64,000 bases of DNA from Coriobacterium glomerans PW2 (lineage in GTDB: Bacteria; Actinomycetota; Coriobacteriia; Coriobacteriales; Coriobacteriaceae). Below, in pieces: positions 36,084 through 45,978 of this stretch (the stretch's first letter is position 1; every line of letters begins with the position of its first letter). Location: the NCBI RefSeq assembly GCF_000195315.1, contig NC_015389.1:1426001-1490000 (forward strand), written 5' to 3'. Below the pieces are notes generated by a model that was given only the letters and a program-made list of their open reading frames with translations, did not search any database and was not told the DNA's origin. The position numbers and the translations under genes were made by a program.

Positions 36084-37031
36084 TTACGCGTCCTTCAATT
36101 TCACATCGAGCGCATCGCGCATACCGTTGCCGAGCAGCGTGAACGCAAGCACGGTGGATAGGATCGCCAGACCGGGCTCGATCATGAGCCAAGGCTGCGA
36201 GCGCAGATACTGCTCACCATCTTGAATAAGCAGTCCCCACGAGGGGTTCGGCGGGGTGACGCCCATACCCAGAAACGACAGCGCCGCCTCGGTGAGGATG
36301 GCTCCGCCGACGTTCATCGTCGCGTACACGACGATTGATGCCACCGAGTTCGGAAAGATGTGGCGTGCGATGATACGAAGATCGGAGGCCCCCATGGCGC
36401 GCGCGGCGTCCACGTAGTCGTTCTCCTTGACCGACAGGATCGCCGAGCGAAACACTCTGGCGATCGATGGCCAGCCCAGCACCCCGATCGCGATGAAGAC
36501 ATTCTGGATGCCATTGCCGATCACCGCCAGCATGACGATGACGAACAGCGTATAGGGAAATGCGAGGAACACATCGGCCAAGCGCATGATGATCGTGTCC
36601 CAGATCCCACCGTAGTAGGCGGCGAGCGCCCCCATGATAAGTCCGATGATCGTCGAGATGCCCGTTGCGACGACGCCGACCGACAATGAGATGCGCGCAC
36701 CGTAGATGACGCGCGACAAGATGTCGCGTCCGAGTTTGTCGGTGCCGAAGGGATGAGCCGCCGACGGCGGAAGCAGCGAGTTCTCCGCCATCGTCGCACT
36801 GTCGGAATCAGTCGGGGATCCCAAGGTGTTCGGTACCCACAGATCAGCCGATAGCGCGATCACGATCACGATCGTGATCCAAAGGATCGAGATCACCGAA
36901 AGCTTGTCGCGCTTCAGGCGCTTGATCGCATCTCCCCACAGAGTGCGGGATGCCTCGCCGGACATCTCCGCTGCGACGGGCTCATCAGCCTTGCCCACCT
37001 CGGCGCGTTCTGATGGACTGTGATACAACAT
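36084..37031 (-). CDS. oppC: Oligopeptide ABC transporter permease OppC
   Basis: A 315-residue permease. The N-terminal cytoplasmic segment is followed by a first helix (LSVISILWITIVIVIALSADL in pieces), then HPFGTDKLGRDILSRVIYGARISL, typical of OppC, and the EAA loop DAARAMGASDLRIIARHIFPN. It is 2 bp upstream of oppD and 8 bp downstream of oppB. Confidence 0.93.
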   Translation of the reverse strand: MLYHSPSERAEVGKADEPVAAEMSGEASRTLWGDAIKRLKRDKLSVISILWITIVIVIALSADLWVPNTLGSPTDSDSATMAENSLLPPSAAHPFGTDKLGRDILSRVIYGARISLSVGVVATGISTIIGLIMGALAAYYGGIWDTIIMRLADVFLAFPYTLFVIVMLAVIGNGIQNVFIAIGVLGWPSIARVFRSAILSVKENDYVDAARAMGASDLRIIARHIFPNSVASIVVYATMNVGGAILTEAALSFLGMGVTPPNPSWGLLIQDGEQYLRSQPWLMIEPGLAILSTVLAFTLLGNGMRDALDVKLKDA

Positions 37032-37039
37032 GTTCGCTC

Positions 37040-38077
37040 CTACTGCTCTTGATTCGTGCCGCCGAGCCTGATCCGGGGATCAAGGAAGGCGTAGCTGATA
37101 TCGACGATCAGATTGATGATCATGACCACGATGACGATCATGGTGACCGACCCCATAACGATCGGGTAGTCGCGCTGGCCGATCGCACGGAAGATCTCGT
37201 AGCCGACACCGGGCCAGTTGAACACCGTCTCGGTCAGAATCGCACCGGCCATCATGGTGCCGAAGTCCATACCGATATAGGTGACAACGGGGATCAGCGC
37301 GTTTTTCAGCGCATGGTGGACGATGACGGAATGCCTGGAGAGACCCTTCGCCCGCGCCGTGCGAATGAAATCCTGGTTGAGCACGTCCAGAAGCTGGGAG
37401 CGCATGATGCGAGCGGTATAGGCGGTCGAGATTGAGGCGAGCGTGATGGATGGCATGATGAAGTACATCCAACCGGGGAACTGCGACATCGGGCTCAGGG
37501 CACCTGAGGGCGGAAGCGCGATAGCGCCGCCGGTGACCTGCGGGAGCCATACTCCGAAAAGCAGTTGAAGAAGCATGCCGAGCCAAAATGCCGGCATCGC
37601 CACGAGAACCGAGGTGACAAGCGTCACGAAGACATCCCAGAACGAATAGCGCTTCACGGCGGAGATGATGCCGGCGCTGACGCCCAGAATCGTCTCGATC
37701 ACGATGGCGACCACGGCGAGCTGTGCCGTGTAGGGATACTTCTGCGCGAGGATGTTCGAGACATCCTCACCGCGCTGATAGGATCTGCCAAGGTCACCAT
37801 GGGCAAGATTGCCCAGGTACAGGGCATAGCGCTCCCACAGGGGCGTAGGGATCGAATCTCCGTTCTCATCAAGCACGGGGCGGCCCTCCCCATCTGTCTT
37901 GATCAGATGGTAACGGGCCCGCAGATTCATCTCGGTCTGCGGATCGAGGGTCCGCTCGCCTGCGATGAGCTTGACCGGATCGCCGGGAACGATGTTCTGC
38001 ATGGCAAACATGATCAAGGTCACCCCAAGAAACACTGGGATGAACTGCAGCACGCGTTTGACGACGTATCTGAGCAC
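37040..38077 (-). CDS. oppB: Oligopeptide ABC transporter permease OppB
   Basis: A 346-residue permease. The best start is the GTG at 38077, which follows GAGAGGAG at 8 bases and gives MLRYVVKRVLQFIPVFLGVT; the longer in-frame reading has no ribosome site. The periplasmic region between helices 1 and 2 is longer than in the DppB-like protein at 8303, as is usual for Gram-positive OppB. The EAA loop is FIRTARAKGLSRHSVIVHHALKN. Confidence 0.92.
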   Translation of the reverse strand: MLRYVVKRVLQFIPVFLGVTLIMFAMQNIVPGDPVKLIAGERTLDPQTEMNLRARYHLIKTDGEGRPVLDENGDSIPTPLWERYALYLGNLAHGDLGRSYQRGEDVSNILAQKYPYTAQLAVVAIVIETILGVSAGIISAVKRYSFWDVFVTLVTSVLVAMPAFWLGMLLQLLFGVWLPQVTGGAIALPPSGALSPMSQFPGWMYFIMPSITLASISTAYTARIMRSQLLDVLNQDFIRTARAKGLSRHSVIVHHALKNALIPVVTYIGMDFGTMMAGAILTETVFNWPGVGYEIFRAIGQRDYPIVMGSVTMIVIVVMIINLIVDISYAFLDPRIRLGGTNQEQ

Positions 38078-38237
38078 AACGCACGCTCCTCTCCTGCTCT
38101 CAGCATTGAAACGGTAATTATACGCTTCAGACGGGCTCACAAGAGCGATCCAAGCGATCACCACATGTGAAGCGCTTCACAGCTCATGGCTGGTTGATTT
38201 CCCAACCGGCCCTGGGCTGCAAGGCTCGAACACATAT

Positions 38238-38265
38238 GCAGGGCATCGAATACTCGGTGCCCTGC
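38238..38265 (-). promoter_or_regulatory. Intercistronic stem-loop after the first binding protein gene
   Basis: GCAGGGCA (38238-38245) is perfectly complementary to TGCCCTGC (38258-38265) around a 12-base loop, with no U run. It lies between the oppA-like gene and oppB, in the same relative place as the hairpin at 8243 in the other operon. Confidence 0.6.
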
Positions 38266-38301
38266 AACTCAACTCAGTTTGAGTACGCGAGCGACGTCTC
38301 G

Positions 38302-39984
38302 CTACTTGGCGATCTCTGCCTTGCTGAACGCAGCCGCGACCTGCGGGCTGTAGTAGAACTTCTTGAGCCTCTTGCTACCCACGTACTTGTGCGAATAGAA
38401 GTAGATCGGGATGAGCGGCATATCGTCGCCGATCTTGGCGCTGATCTTGCGCAGCGCCTCTTTGCGCTCGTCCTCGTCATCGATCAGGCGCGACGCGTCG
38501 ATGGCCTTATCGATCTCGGGATTGTCGTACTTGGAGTAGTTGTTGTCCGCCGTGCTGTAGAAATTGGGGTAGATGAAGTTGTCTATCGTCGGATAGTCGG
38601 CGATCCATCCCATGCGGCCCAGATCGTAGGAGCCTTCCTTCATCGTGGTGAGATAGGCCGCCCACTCCTGCGTGCCCTGATTGACCTCGATGCCGATGTT
38701 CTCGAGATCGCTCTGGATCGTCGTCATGATGTCCTCGTGACCGCCACCGGAGTTGTAGTTGAGCGTGACCGTGATTCCCCGCTTGCCGTCATCGCCCGCC
38801 GGATATTTGTCATCGAGCAGCTTGGCGGCTGCCTTGGGGTCGTACTCGGTGTACTTCCACTTGCCCTCCTTCTCATCGTCGATGAGCGAGGGGATGACGC
38901 CGTCGGCCACCGCACCGTAACCGGACAAGACGGTTTCGACGATGTTCTTGCGGTTGATGGCCATCGAGATGGCGCGGCGAACGTTGACGTCCTTCAGGTA
39001 CTCGTTCGTGCCCTTCAGGTTCGCGGCCAAGAAGTAGACCGAGCACTCGGTGCCGTCGAGGACCTGGTTGCCCGGTGTGACGGTGAAGCCGTCCTTCGAT
39101 GCGCCGTACTGATCCTTGATGTCCTTGAGCTTGGCCGTCGGGATGTTCGTGAAATCGATGTTGCCGGACTCGAACTCGGTGAAGGCCGTTTCGGGAGACT
39201 TTTGGATGCTGAAATAGACCCCATCGATCGTGGCCTTGTCGCCGTAGTAATCATCGTTGCGCTCGATCTCGATGTACTGACCGGTGACCCATTTGTCCTT
39301 CATCTTGAACGGACCGTTGCCGATCGGTGCGAGCAGGAAGTCATCCGCCTCATCGATGGCCGCCTGAGGAACCGGAACCAGACCGGGATGGGTGCACACG
39401 TAGATGAAGTCGGCCATCTTCTTGGAGAGCGTCACCACGAAGGTCGAGTCATCCGGGCAGGTGAGCCCCGTGATCTCCTTGGCGTTGCCCGCCAGGTACT
39501 CGCTGTAGCCCGCAACCGGTGCCAGGTGATACCCGATCTCGCCGGGGGTCTTCATGTTCGGGTCGACCAGACGCTGCCAGCCGCGCTTGAACGAGGCGGA
39601 GTCGACCTTGTCTCCGTTGTGGAACGTAGCCTCTTTCAGCTTGAACGTGTAGGTGAGGCCGTCCTCGGAGATCTCGGGCAGATCCTTTGCCGCGAGCGCC
39701 ACGACCTTCTTCTTGTCCCAGTCATAGGTGACCAGCGGATCGAACAGGCAGTGGCCCACCTGCGTGCCCTGATCCTCCTGCAAGTTGTACGGATCGATAG
39801 CTTTGGGATCGCTCAGGAAGTAGCTGATCTTGTTGCTCGCGGAGGACCCGCCGCCATCCGTGCTTCCCGAGCCCTTGCCTGCGGGACTGCACGCTGCAAG
39901 AGCCGCCAGCGCGCTTGCCGCCAAGGTGCCGCCGATGAACTGACGACGTCCGACGATGGGCTGCCTGACCTTGAAATCTGCCAT
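38302..39984 (-). CDS. oppA: Oligopeptide-binding lipoprotein OppA
   Basis: A 560-residue binding protein, first gene of the second opp operon. The Tat motif GRRQFIGG, the lipobox LAAC and a Gly/Ser linker are clear. The family 5 signature is visible in DPKAIDPYNLQEDQGTQVGH (residues about 58-77) and in LTYTFKLKEATFHNGDKV, GNGPFKMKDKW and RRAISMAINRKNIVETVLSG. The ATG at 39984 follows AAAGGAGG, one of the strongest ribosome sites in the window, in keeping with high expression. Peptide is the expected ligand. Confidence 0.93.
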   Translation of the reverse strand: MADFKVRQPIVGRRQFIGGTLAASALAALAACSPAGKGSGSTDGGGSSASNKISYFLSDPKAIDPYNLQEDQGTQVGHCLFDPLVTYDWDKKKVVALAAKDLPEISEDGLTYTFKLKEATFHNGDKVDSASFKRGWQRLVDPNMKTPGEIGYHLAPVAGYSEYLAGNAKEITGLTCPDDSTFVVTLSKKMADFIYVCTHPGLVPVPQAAIDEADDFLLAPIGNGPFKMKDKWVTGQYIEIERNDDYYGDKATIDGVYFSIQKSPETAFTEFESGNIDFTNIPTAKLKDIKDQYGASKDGFTVTPGNQVLDGTECSVYFLAANLKGTNEYLKDVNVRRAISMAINRKNIVETVLSGYGAVADGVIPSLIDDEKEGKWKYTEYDPKAAAKLLDDKYPAGDDGKRGITVTLNYNSGGGHEDIMTTIQSDLENIGIEVNQGTQEWAAYLTTMKEGSYDLGRMGWIADYPTIDNFIYPNFYSTADNNYSKYDNPEIDKAIDASRLIDDEDERKEALRKISAKIGDDMPLIPIYFYSHKYVGSKRLKKFYYSPQVAAAFSKAEIAK

Positions 39985-40344
39985 GCGTTCCTCCTTTGGT
40001 TCAATGGTGGGACGGTCCCCCACCAGCCTTGCATCCAAGCGTCTGGCGTCGATCGAGACCCCATGCGCAGATGTTGTGTATTACGATACCGGAAAATACA
40101 GGGCTTCGGGACAAGAAACTTGATCGAATCACGCGAGCTGCTTTACCAAAGCGCAGTGTATCCGGGCAAAATCACCGTGATACGCAGCCTTATACTCGTT
40201 GAACGAATGCATAATGTGTCAAGAATGTTTCAGAATAGCGCACAAGGTATGGGTTTCAACAACCGATGGCATGCGATGCCGTCAGCGAGAAACGGCACCC
40301 TCCGAAAGCGCCGCAACAGAGCAAACCATATATGAGAGACAATC
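39985..40344. other. Intergenic region upstream of oppA and downstream of secG
   Basis: No gene seen. A short imperfect hairpin (ATGCCGTC/ACGGCAC near 40274-40297) may end the secG transcript. TTGACA and TATAAG boxes exist near 40190-40213 in the minus direction, but they are 22 bp apart, so I do not call a promoter. Confidence 0.4.
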
Positions 40345-40599
40345 TTAGATGCCCACGATACCCTGCGGGAAGAAGAACATGCAGACAACGACCGACAAGC
40401 CAAACACCACCGAGACGATAACGGTGAGCTTGTCGAGGTTTCGCTCCATGACACCGGTGGCGGCGCTCGAGTTGTACAGAGAGCTCGCAATCATGTCGGA
40501 AACACCGGTGCCCTTGCCGGAATGCATGAGCACCAGCGCGATCAGCGCCAGCGCGGATATGAGCCAGACGGCGAAGATGATGATCTGAAAAGGACCCAC
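40345..40599 (-). CDS. secG: Protein translocase subunit SecG
   Basis: An 84-residue protein with two membrane helices (IIIFAVWLISALALIALVLMH and LTVIVSVVFGLSVVVCMFFF in pieces) joined by the SecG-type loop HSGKGTGVSDMIASSLYNSSAATGVMERNLDKLT. It supports export through SecYEG. A GTG start at 40599 follows AAGGAG at 6 bases. Downstream of tpiA and gpmI, as in many Gram-positives. Confidence 0.92.
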   Translation of the reverse strand: MGPFQIIIFAVWLISALALIALVLMHSGKGTGVSDMIASSLYNSSAATGVMERNLDKLTVIVSVVFGLSVVVCMFFFPQGIVGI

Positions 40600-40660
40600 G
40601 GGAAACTCCTTCGCATATTGTCGAACGGCGGAGATGATAGCACATCTTCCTCCTTGTTCA

Positions 40661-40676
40661 TCGCACCGCGGTGCGA
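40661..40676. repeat. 16-bp perfect palindrome upstream of secG
   Basis: TCGCACCGCGGTGCGA reads the same on both strands. It lies about 60 bp upstream of the secG start and could be a regulator site or a transcript hairpin. Confidence 0.5.
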
Positions 40677-40815
40677 TCTCCAGAGATGATCCAGCTAACT
40701 CGACGAGCTGCGACGTCTCGGAAGCGGGCGTCGGCAGGCGCGCAGAGGCGGCGCGTGGGGAGACAAAGGGGCCAACTGATGCCAACAGAACCGACAAAAC
40801 GAACGATGTCTGCGT

Positions 40816-40881
40816 AGAAGCGCGGTTTTCGACCATCACTTCGCAAGAAAATCGCTTGGAATGGTCAAAAACCGCGCTTCT
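40816..40881. repeat. Palindromic intergenic element, copy A
   Basis: Arms 40816-40836 and 40861-40881 match in 20 of 21 positions as an inverted repeat around a 24-base loop. The arm core GCGCGGTTTT/CAAAAACCGCGC recurs in copies B (52204), C (53665) and D (58513). This copy lacks the ACCCCCTG core of the others and is a divergent subtype. It lies between the 3' end of gpmI and secG. Confidence 0.8.
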
Positions 40882-40940
40882 GTGGCAGCTACCCGCAGCC
40901 AGAGCGCTTCTGTGGCAGCTACCCGCAGCCCGAGCGCTCC
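40874..40940. repeat. 30-bp tandem repeat beside element A
   Basis: Two consecutive 30-base units (40874-40903, 40904-40933) differ at one or two positions and begin with GCGCTTCTGTGG, the outer arm of element A. A third unit starts and stops after a few bases. The repeat lies just after the gpmI stop codon. Confidence 0.85.
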
Positions 40941-40995
40941 CGGGAGCACGCCCGGCGTGACCCCGGAGCGCTCAGCCAGCTGCTTGAGCTCGCCT

Positions 40996-42552
40996 CTATT
41001 CCTCGCGCGCGAGCACGCGCCCGGTCATGGGCGCGGACGGTTCGAGACCGGCGAGGGTGAGCAGCGTCGGTGCGATATCTGAGAGCCGGCCGTCCTCGAT
41101 GCCGGTGAGGTGCGCCGCCTTGTCGACCACGATGAAGGGCACGCGATTCGTGGTGTGGGCTGTGAAGGGATGCCGCGCGCCGCCCTCATCCGTATCGTAC
41201 ATGTGATCCGCGTTGCCATGGTCTGCCGTGATGAGCGCGAAGCCGCCCGCCTCGAGGATCGCCGGGATGATGCGCGCGACAGAGGCGTCCACTGCCTCGA
41301 CTGCGGCGATCGCGGCGTCGGTCACGCCGGTGTGGCCGACCATGTCGCAGTTGGCGTAGTTGACGATATAGAAATCCGCGCGATGATCGCGAATGGCCTC
41401 GACGAGCCGATCGGTGACCTCGGGCGCGCTCATCTCGGGTTTGAGGTCGTAGGTCGCGACCTTGGGACTCGCGACGAGCACGCGCTCCTCGCCGGGCTTG
41501 GGCTCCTCTCGACCCCCGTTCAGGAAGAACGTGACATGGGCGTACTTCTCGGTCTCCGCCGTGTGAAGCTGCCTCAGTCCGGCCTCGGCGATCACGTCGG
41601 CGAGCACCTCGTCGGGAAAGCTCTTCGGGAAGGCCACCTCGACGTCGAACGTCGGATCGTACTCCGTGATCGTCACGAAGTGAGACAGATGCGGCACAAT
41701 CTTGCGCTCGAAGCCCGAGAAGCTCTTCTCGGTGAAGGCACGGGTCATCTCGCGGGCGCGATCCGGCCGGAAATTGAAGAAGATGATGGCGTCGCCATCG
41801 GAAACGCCCTCGTTGCGGGTGGCGAAGGGCTCGACGAACTCATCGCCGCGCGGGTCGCGCGCGTAGAAATCGCGAATGCTGCGCACCGGATCGACATCCG
41901 CACCATCAGCTGCGGTGATCACGTCGTAGGCGCGCTCGATGCGCTCCCAGCGGTTATCCCGGTCCATCGCCCAGTAACGCCCGGAGACCGAGGCGATGCG
42001 CGCATCGCACTCGGTGCGCTCGGAGAGCTCAGCCAAAAAGTCGACGAGTTCGCCCACGTAACCGGCACCCGACTGCGGATCGACGTCGCGTCCATCCAAA
42101 AAGCAGTGGAAGCGCACGCGCGCCACACCGCGCTCGGCGGCCATGCGCGCGATCGCCTCGCCGTGGGCCTGCATGGAATGGACCCCGCCCGGCGAGATGA
42201 GGCCGAACAGATGCAGGGTTCGCCCGGACGCGGCGAGATCGTCCATCGTCTTGACGAACACCTCGTTTTCAAAGATCGAACCGTCGCGCACTGCGTTGTT
42301 GATGCGCGAGAGCTCCTGGAACACGATGCGGCCGGCTCCGATGTTCAGATGGCCGACCTCGGAGTTGCCCATCTGCCCCGCGGGCAGGCCGACATCCTCG
42401 CCGGAGGCTCCGAGCGTGGTGTGCGGGCAGGTCTCGAACAGCGAATCGAGATAGGGCGTTCTCGCTTGGGAGACGGCGTTGGCGTCGCCGGGATCGGCGA
42501 CGCCGAAACCGTCCATGATCACGAGAAGCGCCGGAAGATGACGTTGTGTCAT
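40996..42552 (-). CDS. gpmI: 2,3-bisphosphoglycerate-independent phosphoglycerate mutase
   Basis: A 518-residue two-metal phosphoglycerate mutase of lower glycolysis. The catalytic Ser is in AGQMGNSEVGHLNIGAGR (residues about 58-75), preceded by the metal site MDGFGVADPGD. FHCFLDGRDVDPQSG, VSGRYWAMDRD, FNFRPDRARE, NYANCDMVGHTG and ITADHGNADHM are all present. The ATG overlaps the tpiA stop codon by 4 bp. Confidence 0.96.
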   Translation of the reverse strand: MTQRHLPALLVIMDGFGVADPGDANAVSQARTPYLDSLFETCPHTTLGASGEDVGLPAGQMGNSEVGHLNIGAGRIVFQELSRINNAVRDGSIFENEVFVKTMDDLAASGRTLHLFGLISPGGVHSMQAHGEAIARMAAERGVARVRFHCFLDGRDVDPQSGAGYVGELVDFLAELSERTECDARIASVSGRYWAMDRDNRWERIERAYDVITAADGADVDPVRSIRDFYARDPRGDEFVEPFATRNEGVSDGDAIIFFNFRPDRAREMTRAFTEKSFSGFERKIVPHLSHFVTITEYDPTFDVEVAFPKSFPDEVLADVIAEAGLRQLHTAETEKYAHVTFFLNGGREEPKPGEERVLVASPKVATYDLKPEMSAPEVTDRLVEAIRDHRADFYIVNYANCDMVGHTGVTDAAIAAVEAVDASVARIIPAILEAGGFALITADHGNADHMYDTDEGGARHPFTAHTTNRVPFIVVDKAAHLTGIEDGRLSDIAPTLLTLAGLEPSAPMTGRVLAREE

Positions 42553-43328
42553 GCCAGATGCTCCCCCGCTCGTGCGACCATGGCCGCGAAGTCCTCGGCA
42601 ACAAGCGAAGCGCCTCCGACGAGTGCGCCGTCGACGTCTCGCTCCGCCAGGAACTCGGCGATGTTGCCGGGCTTGGCCGAGCCGCCGTAGAGCACGCGGA
42701 CCCCCTCGGCGATCTGCTCGCCGAACAGCTCAGCGAGGGTCTTGCGGATCGCGCCGCAGACCTCCTGGGCGTCGGCGGCCGTCGCGGTCTTGCCGGTGCC
42801 GATGGCCCAGATGGGTTCGTAGGCGACAACCAGCTGGTCGGCGCGGGCGAGCTCGATGCCGGCCAGACCCGCTTTGATCTGGTCGCACACGAACGCGACC
42901 TGCGAGCCCGACTCGCGGACCGATTCGGACTCCCCGCAGCAGAACACCGGCGTGATGCCGGCGTCGATCAGGGCGCGGGCCTTGCGCATCTCATCGGCGT
43001 CGGTCTCGCCGAAGTACTCCCGACGCTCCGAATGGCCGATGATGCAGTAGAGCGCGCCGACGCCGCGGATCATCCCCGGTGCCGTCTCGCCGGTGTAGGC
43101 GCCGGATTTTTCCCAGTAGCAGTTCTGGGCGCCGAGCCTGATGTCGGTGCCCTCGATCTTGTCGGCCACGACGCTCAGGTCGATGGTCGGCGGGCACACG
43201 AGCACCTCGACGCCCTCCGGTGCGGTCCCGACGAGCTCGCCGAGCCGAGAGGCGAGCACCGCGGCCTCGCCGATGCCGTTGTTCATCTTCCAGTTGCCGG
43301 CGATGAGCCGGGTGCGTCTACTTTGCAT
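42549..43328 (-). CDS. tpiA: Triosephosphate isomerase
   Basis: A 259-residue TIM barrel that interconverts glyceraldehyde-3-P and dihydroxyacetone-P. The opening AGNWKMN, the catalytic His in IIGHSERREYFGE, the catalytic Glu in VVAYEPIWAIGTGKTA and the phosphate loop LYGGSAKPGN are present. It overlaps the pgk stop codon region by 11 bp, so the two are translationally coupled. Confidence 0.97.
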   Translation of the reverse strand: MQSRRTRLIAGNWKMNNGIGEAAVLASRLGELVGTAPEGVEVLVCPPTIDLSVVADKIEGTDIRLGAQNCYWEKSGAYTGETAPGMIRGVGALYCIIGHSERREYFGETDADEMRKARALIDAGITPVFCCGESESVRESGSQVAFVCDQIKAGLAGIELARADQLVVAYEPIWAIGTGKTATAADAQEVCGAIRKTLAELFGEQIAEGVRVLYGGSAKPGNIAEFLAERDVDGALVGGASLVAEDFAAMVARAGEHLA

Positions 43329-44514
43329 CCTCGAGCGCCTCCACTCCGGGAAGGGCCTTGCCCTCGACGAGCTCCATCGAGGCGCCGCCGCCCGTGGAGA
43401 TCCAGCTCATCTTGTCGGCAAGACCGAATTTGTTGACCGCGGCGACCGAATCGCCGCCGCCGATGATCGAGGTGCACGCGGTGTTGGACGCGACCGCCTC
43501 GGCGACCGCCTCGGTGCCATGCGCGAACTGATCCATCTCGAACACGCCCATCGGGCCGTTCCAGAACACGGTCTTGGCTGCGGCGATGGCGCGGGCGTAG
43601 AGCTTCTCGGTCTCGGGGCCGATGTCCATGCCCATCCGGTCATCGGGGATCTTGTCGGAGTCGACGACCTCGCCGGTCGCGTCCTCGCCGAAGTGATCCG
43701 CAACGACGTTGTCGAGCGGCAACAGGATCTTGACGCCCTTGCTCTCGGCGCGCTTCAGCATCTCCGCGGCGCGCTCGACCCAGTCCTCCTCCTTGAGCGA
43801 GGTTCCGACGGTGCAGCCCTTCGCCATGAAGAACGTGTAGGCCATGCCACCGCCGATGATGAGGGTGTCCGCGGCATCGATCAGATGATCGAGCACACCG
43901 ATCTTGGAGGAGACCTTCGAGCCGCCGACGATGGCGACGAACGGCCGTGCGGGTTCCGCGAAGATCGAGGTCAGCGTATCGACTTCCTTCTCGAGCAGGA
44001 AGCCCGCCACGGCGGGCAGATAGGCGGCGGGTCCCACGACCGAGCCCTGCGCGCGATGGGCGGTGCCGAAGGCGTCGAGCACGAAGACGTCGCCGTAGGA
44101 CGACAGGATCTTGGCGATCTCCGGATCGTTGCTCTTCTCGCGCTTGTCGAAGCGCACGTTCTCGAGCACGAGAATCTTGCCGGGCTCAAGCGCGTCGACG
44201 GCGGCCTTGGCCTTCGTGCCGTAGGTGTCGTCGACGAACGCGACATCGAAGCCGGTGAGCTCGCGCAGCTTGTCCGCAGCGGGCCTGAGCGAGAGCGCGG
44301 GCTCCGGTCCGTCGCCCTTCGGGCGGCCCAGATGGCTCATGAGCACGATGCGCGCATGATGCTCGACCAGGTACTCGATGGTCGGGATGGCCGCGCGCAC
44401 GCGCGTGTCATCGGTGACGACGCCGTCTTTGAGCGGGACGTTGAAGTCGACGCGCATGAGAACGCGCTTGCCGTCGACATCGATGTCGCGAACGGTCTTC
44501 TTCGTAAAAGCCAT
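43318..44514 (-). CDS. pgk: Phosphoglycerate kinase
   Basis: A 398-residue kinase making ATP from 1,3-bisphosphoglycerate. The N-terminal GKRVLMRVDFNVPLKDG, LMSHLGRPKG, LENVRFDKREK, GGSKVSSKIGVL, the GPMGVFEMDQFAHGT segment and the C-terminal GGGDSVAAVNKFG all fit. The ATG at 44514 follows AAAGGCAGG. It is separated from gap by 225 bp with GC-rich hairpins. Confidence 0.97.
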   Translation of the reverse strand: MAFTKKTVRDIDVDGKRVLMRVDFNVPLKDGVVTDDTRVRAAIPTIEYLVEHHARIVLMSHLGRPKGDGPEPALSLRPAADKLRELTGFDVAFVDDTYGTKAKAAVDALEPGKILVLENVRFDKREKSNDPEIAKILSSYGDVFVLDAFGTAHRAQGSVVGPAAYLPAVAGFLLEKEVDTLTSIFAEPARPFVAIVGGSKVSSKIGVLDHLIDAADTLIIGGGMAYTFFMAKGCTVGTSLKEEDWVERAAEMLKRAESKGVKILLPLDNVVADHFGEDATGEVVDSDKIPDDRMGMDIGPETEKLYARAIAAAKTVFWNGPMGVFEMDQFAHGTEAVAEAVASNTACTSIIGGGDSVAAVNKFGLADKMSWISTGGGASMELVEGKALPGVEALEDAK

Positions 44515-44655
44515 GCGAACCTGCCTTTCAAGTCTGAGTGCTGAAACTTGCTTTCGGGCGCGTCGGGTGAAAGGTTCGCATGGATCGATGTCCCCTCCCC
44601 CGCTCGCGAATTCCTTGGCGATCTCGCGCGGCAACACCATGCCGCAGCAACGAGA

Positions 44656-44689
44656 GGGCGCGACCTGCGGCAAACCGCGGGCCGCGCCC
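44656..44689. repeat. GC-rich inverted repeat between gap and pgk
   Basis: GGGCGCG (44656-44662) pairs with CGCGCCC (44683-44689); the loop contains a nested GCGG/CCGC. A second hairpin with CGGCAC/GTGCC lies closer to the gap stop codon. Without U runs they are candidates for partial termination or mRNA processing that sets gap above pgk. Confidence 0.45.
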
Positions 44690-44739
44690 CAGATCGACGA
44701 TGACGGCACCCGTCGAGTGCCGAAACACAGAGGTTCGCG

Positions 44740-45768
44740 CTACACGAACTTCTCGAAGTATTTGATGGTGCGCACCATCTGAGAGGTGTAGGAGTTCTCG
44801 TTGTCATACCAGGCGACGGTCTGGACCTCGTAGAGATCGTTTGCGCCCTCGATCTTGTTGACGAGCGTCTGGGTGGTGTCGAACAGCGAGCCGAACGTCA
44901 TTCCCACGATGTCGGAGGACACGATCGGATCATCGGTGCAGCCGAACGTCTCAGGGTCGGACGCGCGATGCATGGCCTCGTTGATCTTCTCGGCTGTCAG
45001 CTCACTGGCCGACTTGACGACGGAGAACAGCAGCGTGGTGGAGCCCGTGGGAACCGGAACGCGCTGAGCGGCGCCGATGAGCTTGCCCTTCAGCTCGGGG
45101 ATGACCAGGCCGATGGCCTTTGCGGCACCGGTCGAGTTGGGGACGATGTTCACGGCGGCGGCACGGGCACGGCGCAGATCGCCCTTGCGGTGCGGGCCGT
45201 CGAGCAGCATCTGATCGCCGGTGTAGGCGTGGATGGTGCACATGATGGCGGTCTGGATGGGCGTGAAGTCGTTCAGGGCCTTGGCCATGGGCGCCAGGCA
45301 GTTCGTGGTGCACGACGCGGCCGAGATGATGTTGTCATCGGCGGTCAGAATGTCGTGGTTGACGTTGTAGACGATCGTCGGCAGATCGTTGCCGGCCGGA
45401 GCGGAGATGACGACCTTCTTGGCACCGGCGTCGATGTGCGCCTGAGACTTGGCCTTGGACGTGTAGAAGCCCGTGCACTCGAGCACGACGTCGACATCGA
45501 GCTTGCCCCAAGGCAGGTTCTTCGCATCGGGCTCCTTGTAGATTTTAATGGTCTTGCCATCGACCGTGATCGAGCCCTCGCCGGCCTCGACCGTGTGATC
45601 GCATGAGTAGTTGCCCTGCGTCGAGTCATACTTGAGCAGGTGCGCGAGCATCTTGGGATCGGTGAGGTCGTTGATGGCGACGATCTCGGAGCCCTCATGC
45701 CCGAACATCTGACGGAACGCGAGACGGCCGATGCGGCCGAACCCGTTGATTGCAACCTTTACTGCCAT
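44740..45768 (-). CDS. gap: Glyceraldehyde-3-phosphate dehydrogenase
   Basis: A 342-residue glycolytic dehydrogenase. The NAD fold [17 protein letters not shown], the catalytic Cys in [11 protein letters not shown], the catalytic His region in [16 protein letters not shown] and the C-terminal [15 protein letters not shown] are intact. The start at 45768 follows AAAGGAG. It heads the glycolytic gene run and follows whiA, as in other Actinobacteria and Firmicutes. Confidence 0.97.
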   Translation of the reverse strand: MAVKVAINGFGRIGRLAFRQMFGHEGSEIVAINDLTDPKMLAHLLKYDSTQGNYSCDHTVEAGEGSITVDGKTIKIYKEPDAKNLPWGKLDVDVVLECTGFYTSKAKSQAHIDAGAKKVVISAPAGNDLPTIVYNVNHDILTADDNIISAASCTTNCLAPMAKALNDFTPIQTAIMCTIHAYTGDQMLLDGPHRKGDLRRARAAAVNIVPNSTGAAKAIGLVIPELKGKLIGAAQRVPVPTGSTTLLFSVVKSASELTAEKINEAMHRASDPETFGCTDDPIVSSDIVGMTFGSLFDTTQTLVNKIEGANDLYEVQTVAWYDNENSYTSQMVRTIKYFEKFV

Positions 45769-45978
45769 TCGTAACTCCTTTCGTAAGCTCCCGCAGACAC
45801 CTTGCCTGCCGTTGAAGCTCAAATAAATACCACTCGACAAATATACCTTTTTTTCAAAGGGAGTTTCGCGTGAATGGAAATATTGACCGATTCTGCTGGT
45901 TGCCGACACGTCAGAATCCGCTGCGACGTCGACTCGGCGTGCGAGGCGCTCTGCGCCGCAGAGAATCGGCCGCGGGCG

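Noticed and set aside
40190-40213. TTGACA and TATAAG boxes upstream of oppA
   Set aside because: They are 22 bp apart, outside the usual sigma-70 spacing.
38167-40335. A 722-codon plus-strand frame spanning the oppA gene
   Set aside because: It reads through the complementary strand of a clear Tat lipoprotein gene and contains no known domain; it is an artefact of codon bias.
41110-42690. Plus-strand frame of 526 codons opposite gpmI and tpiA
   Set aside because: Both minus-strand genes have complete active sites; the opposite frame resembles nothing.
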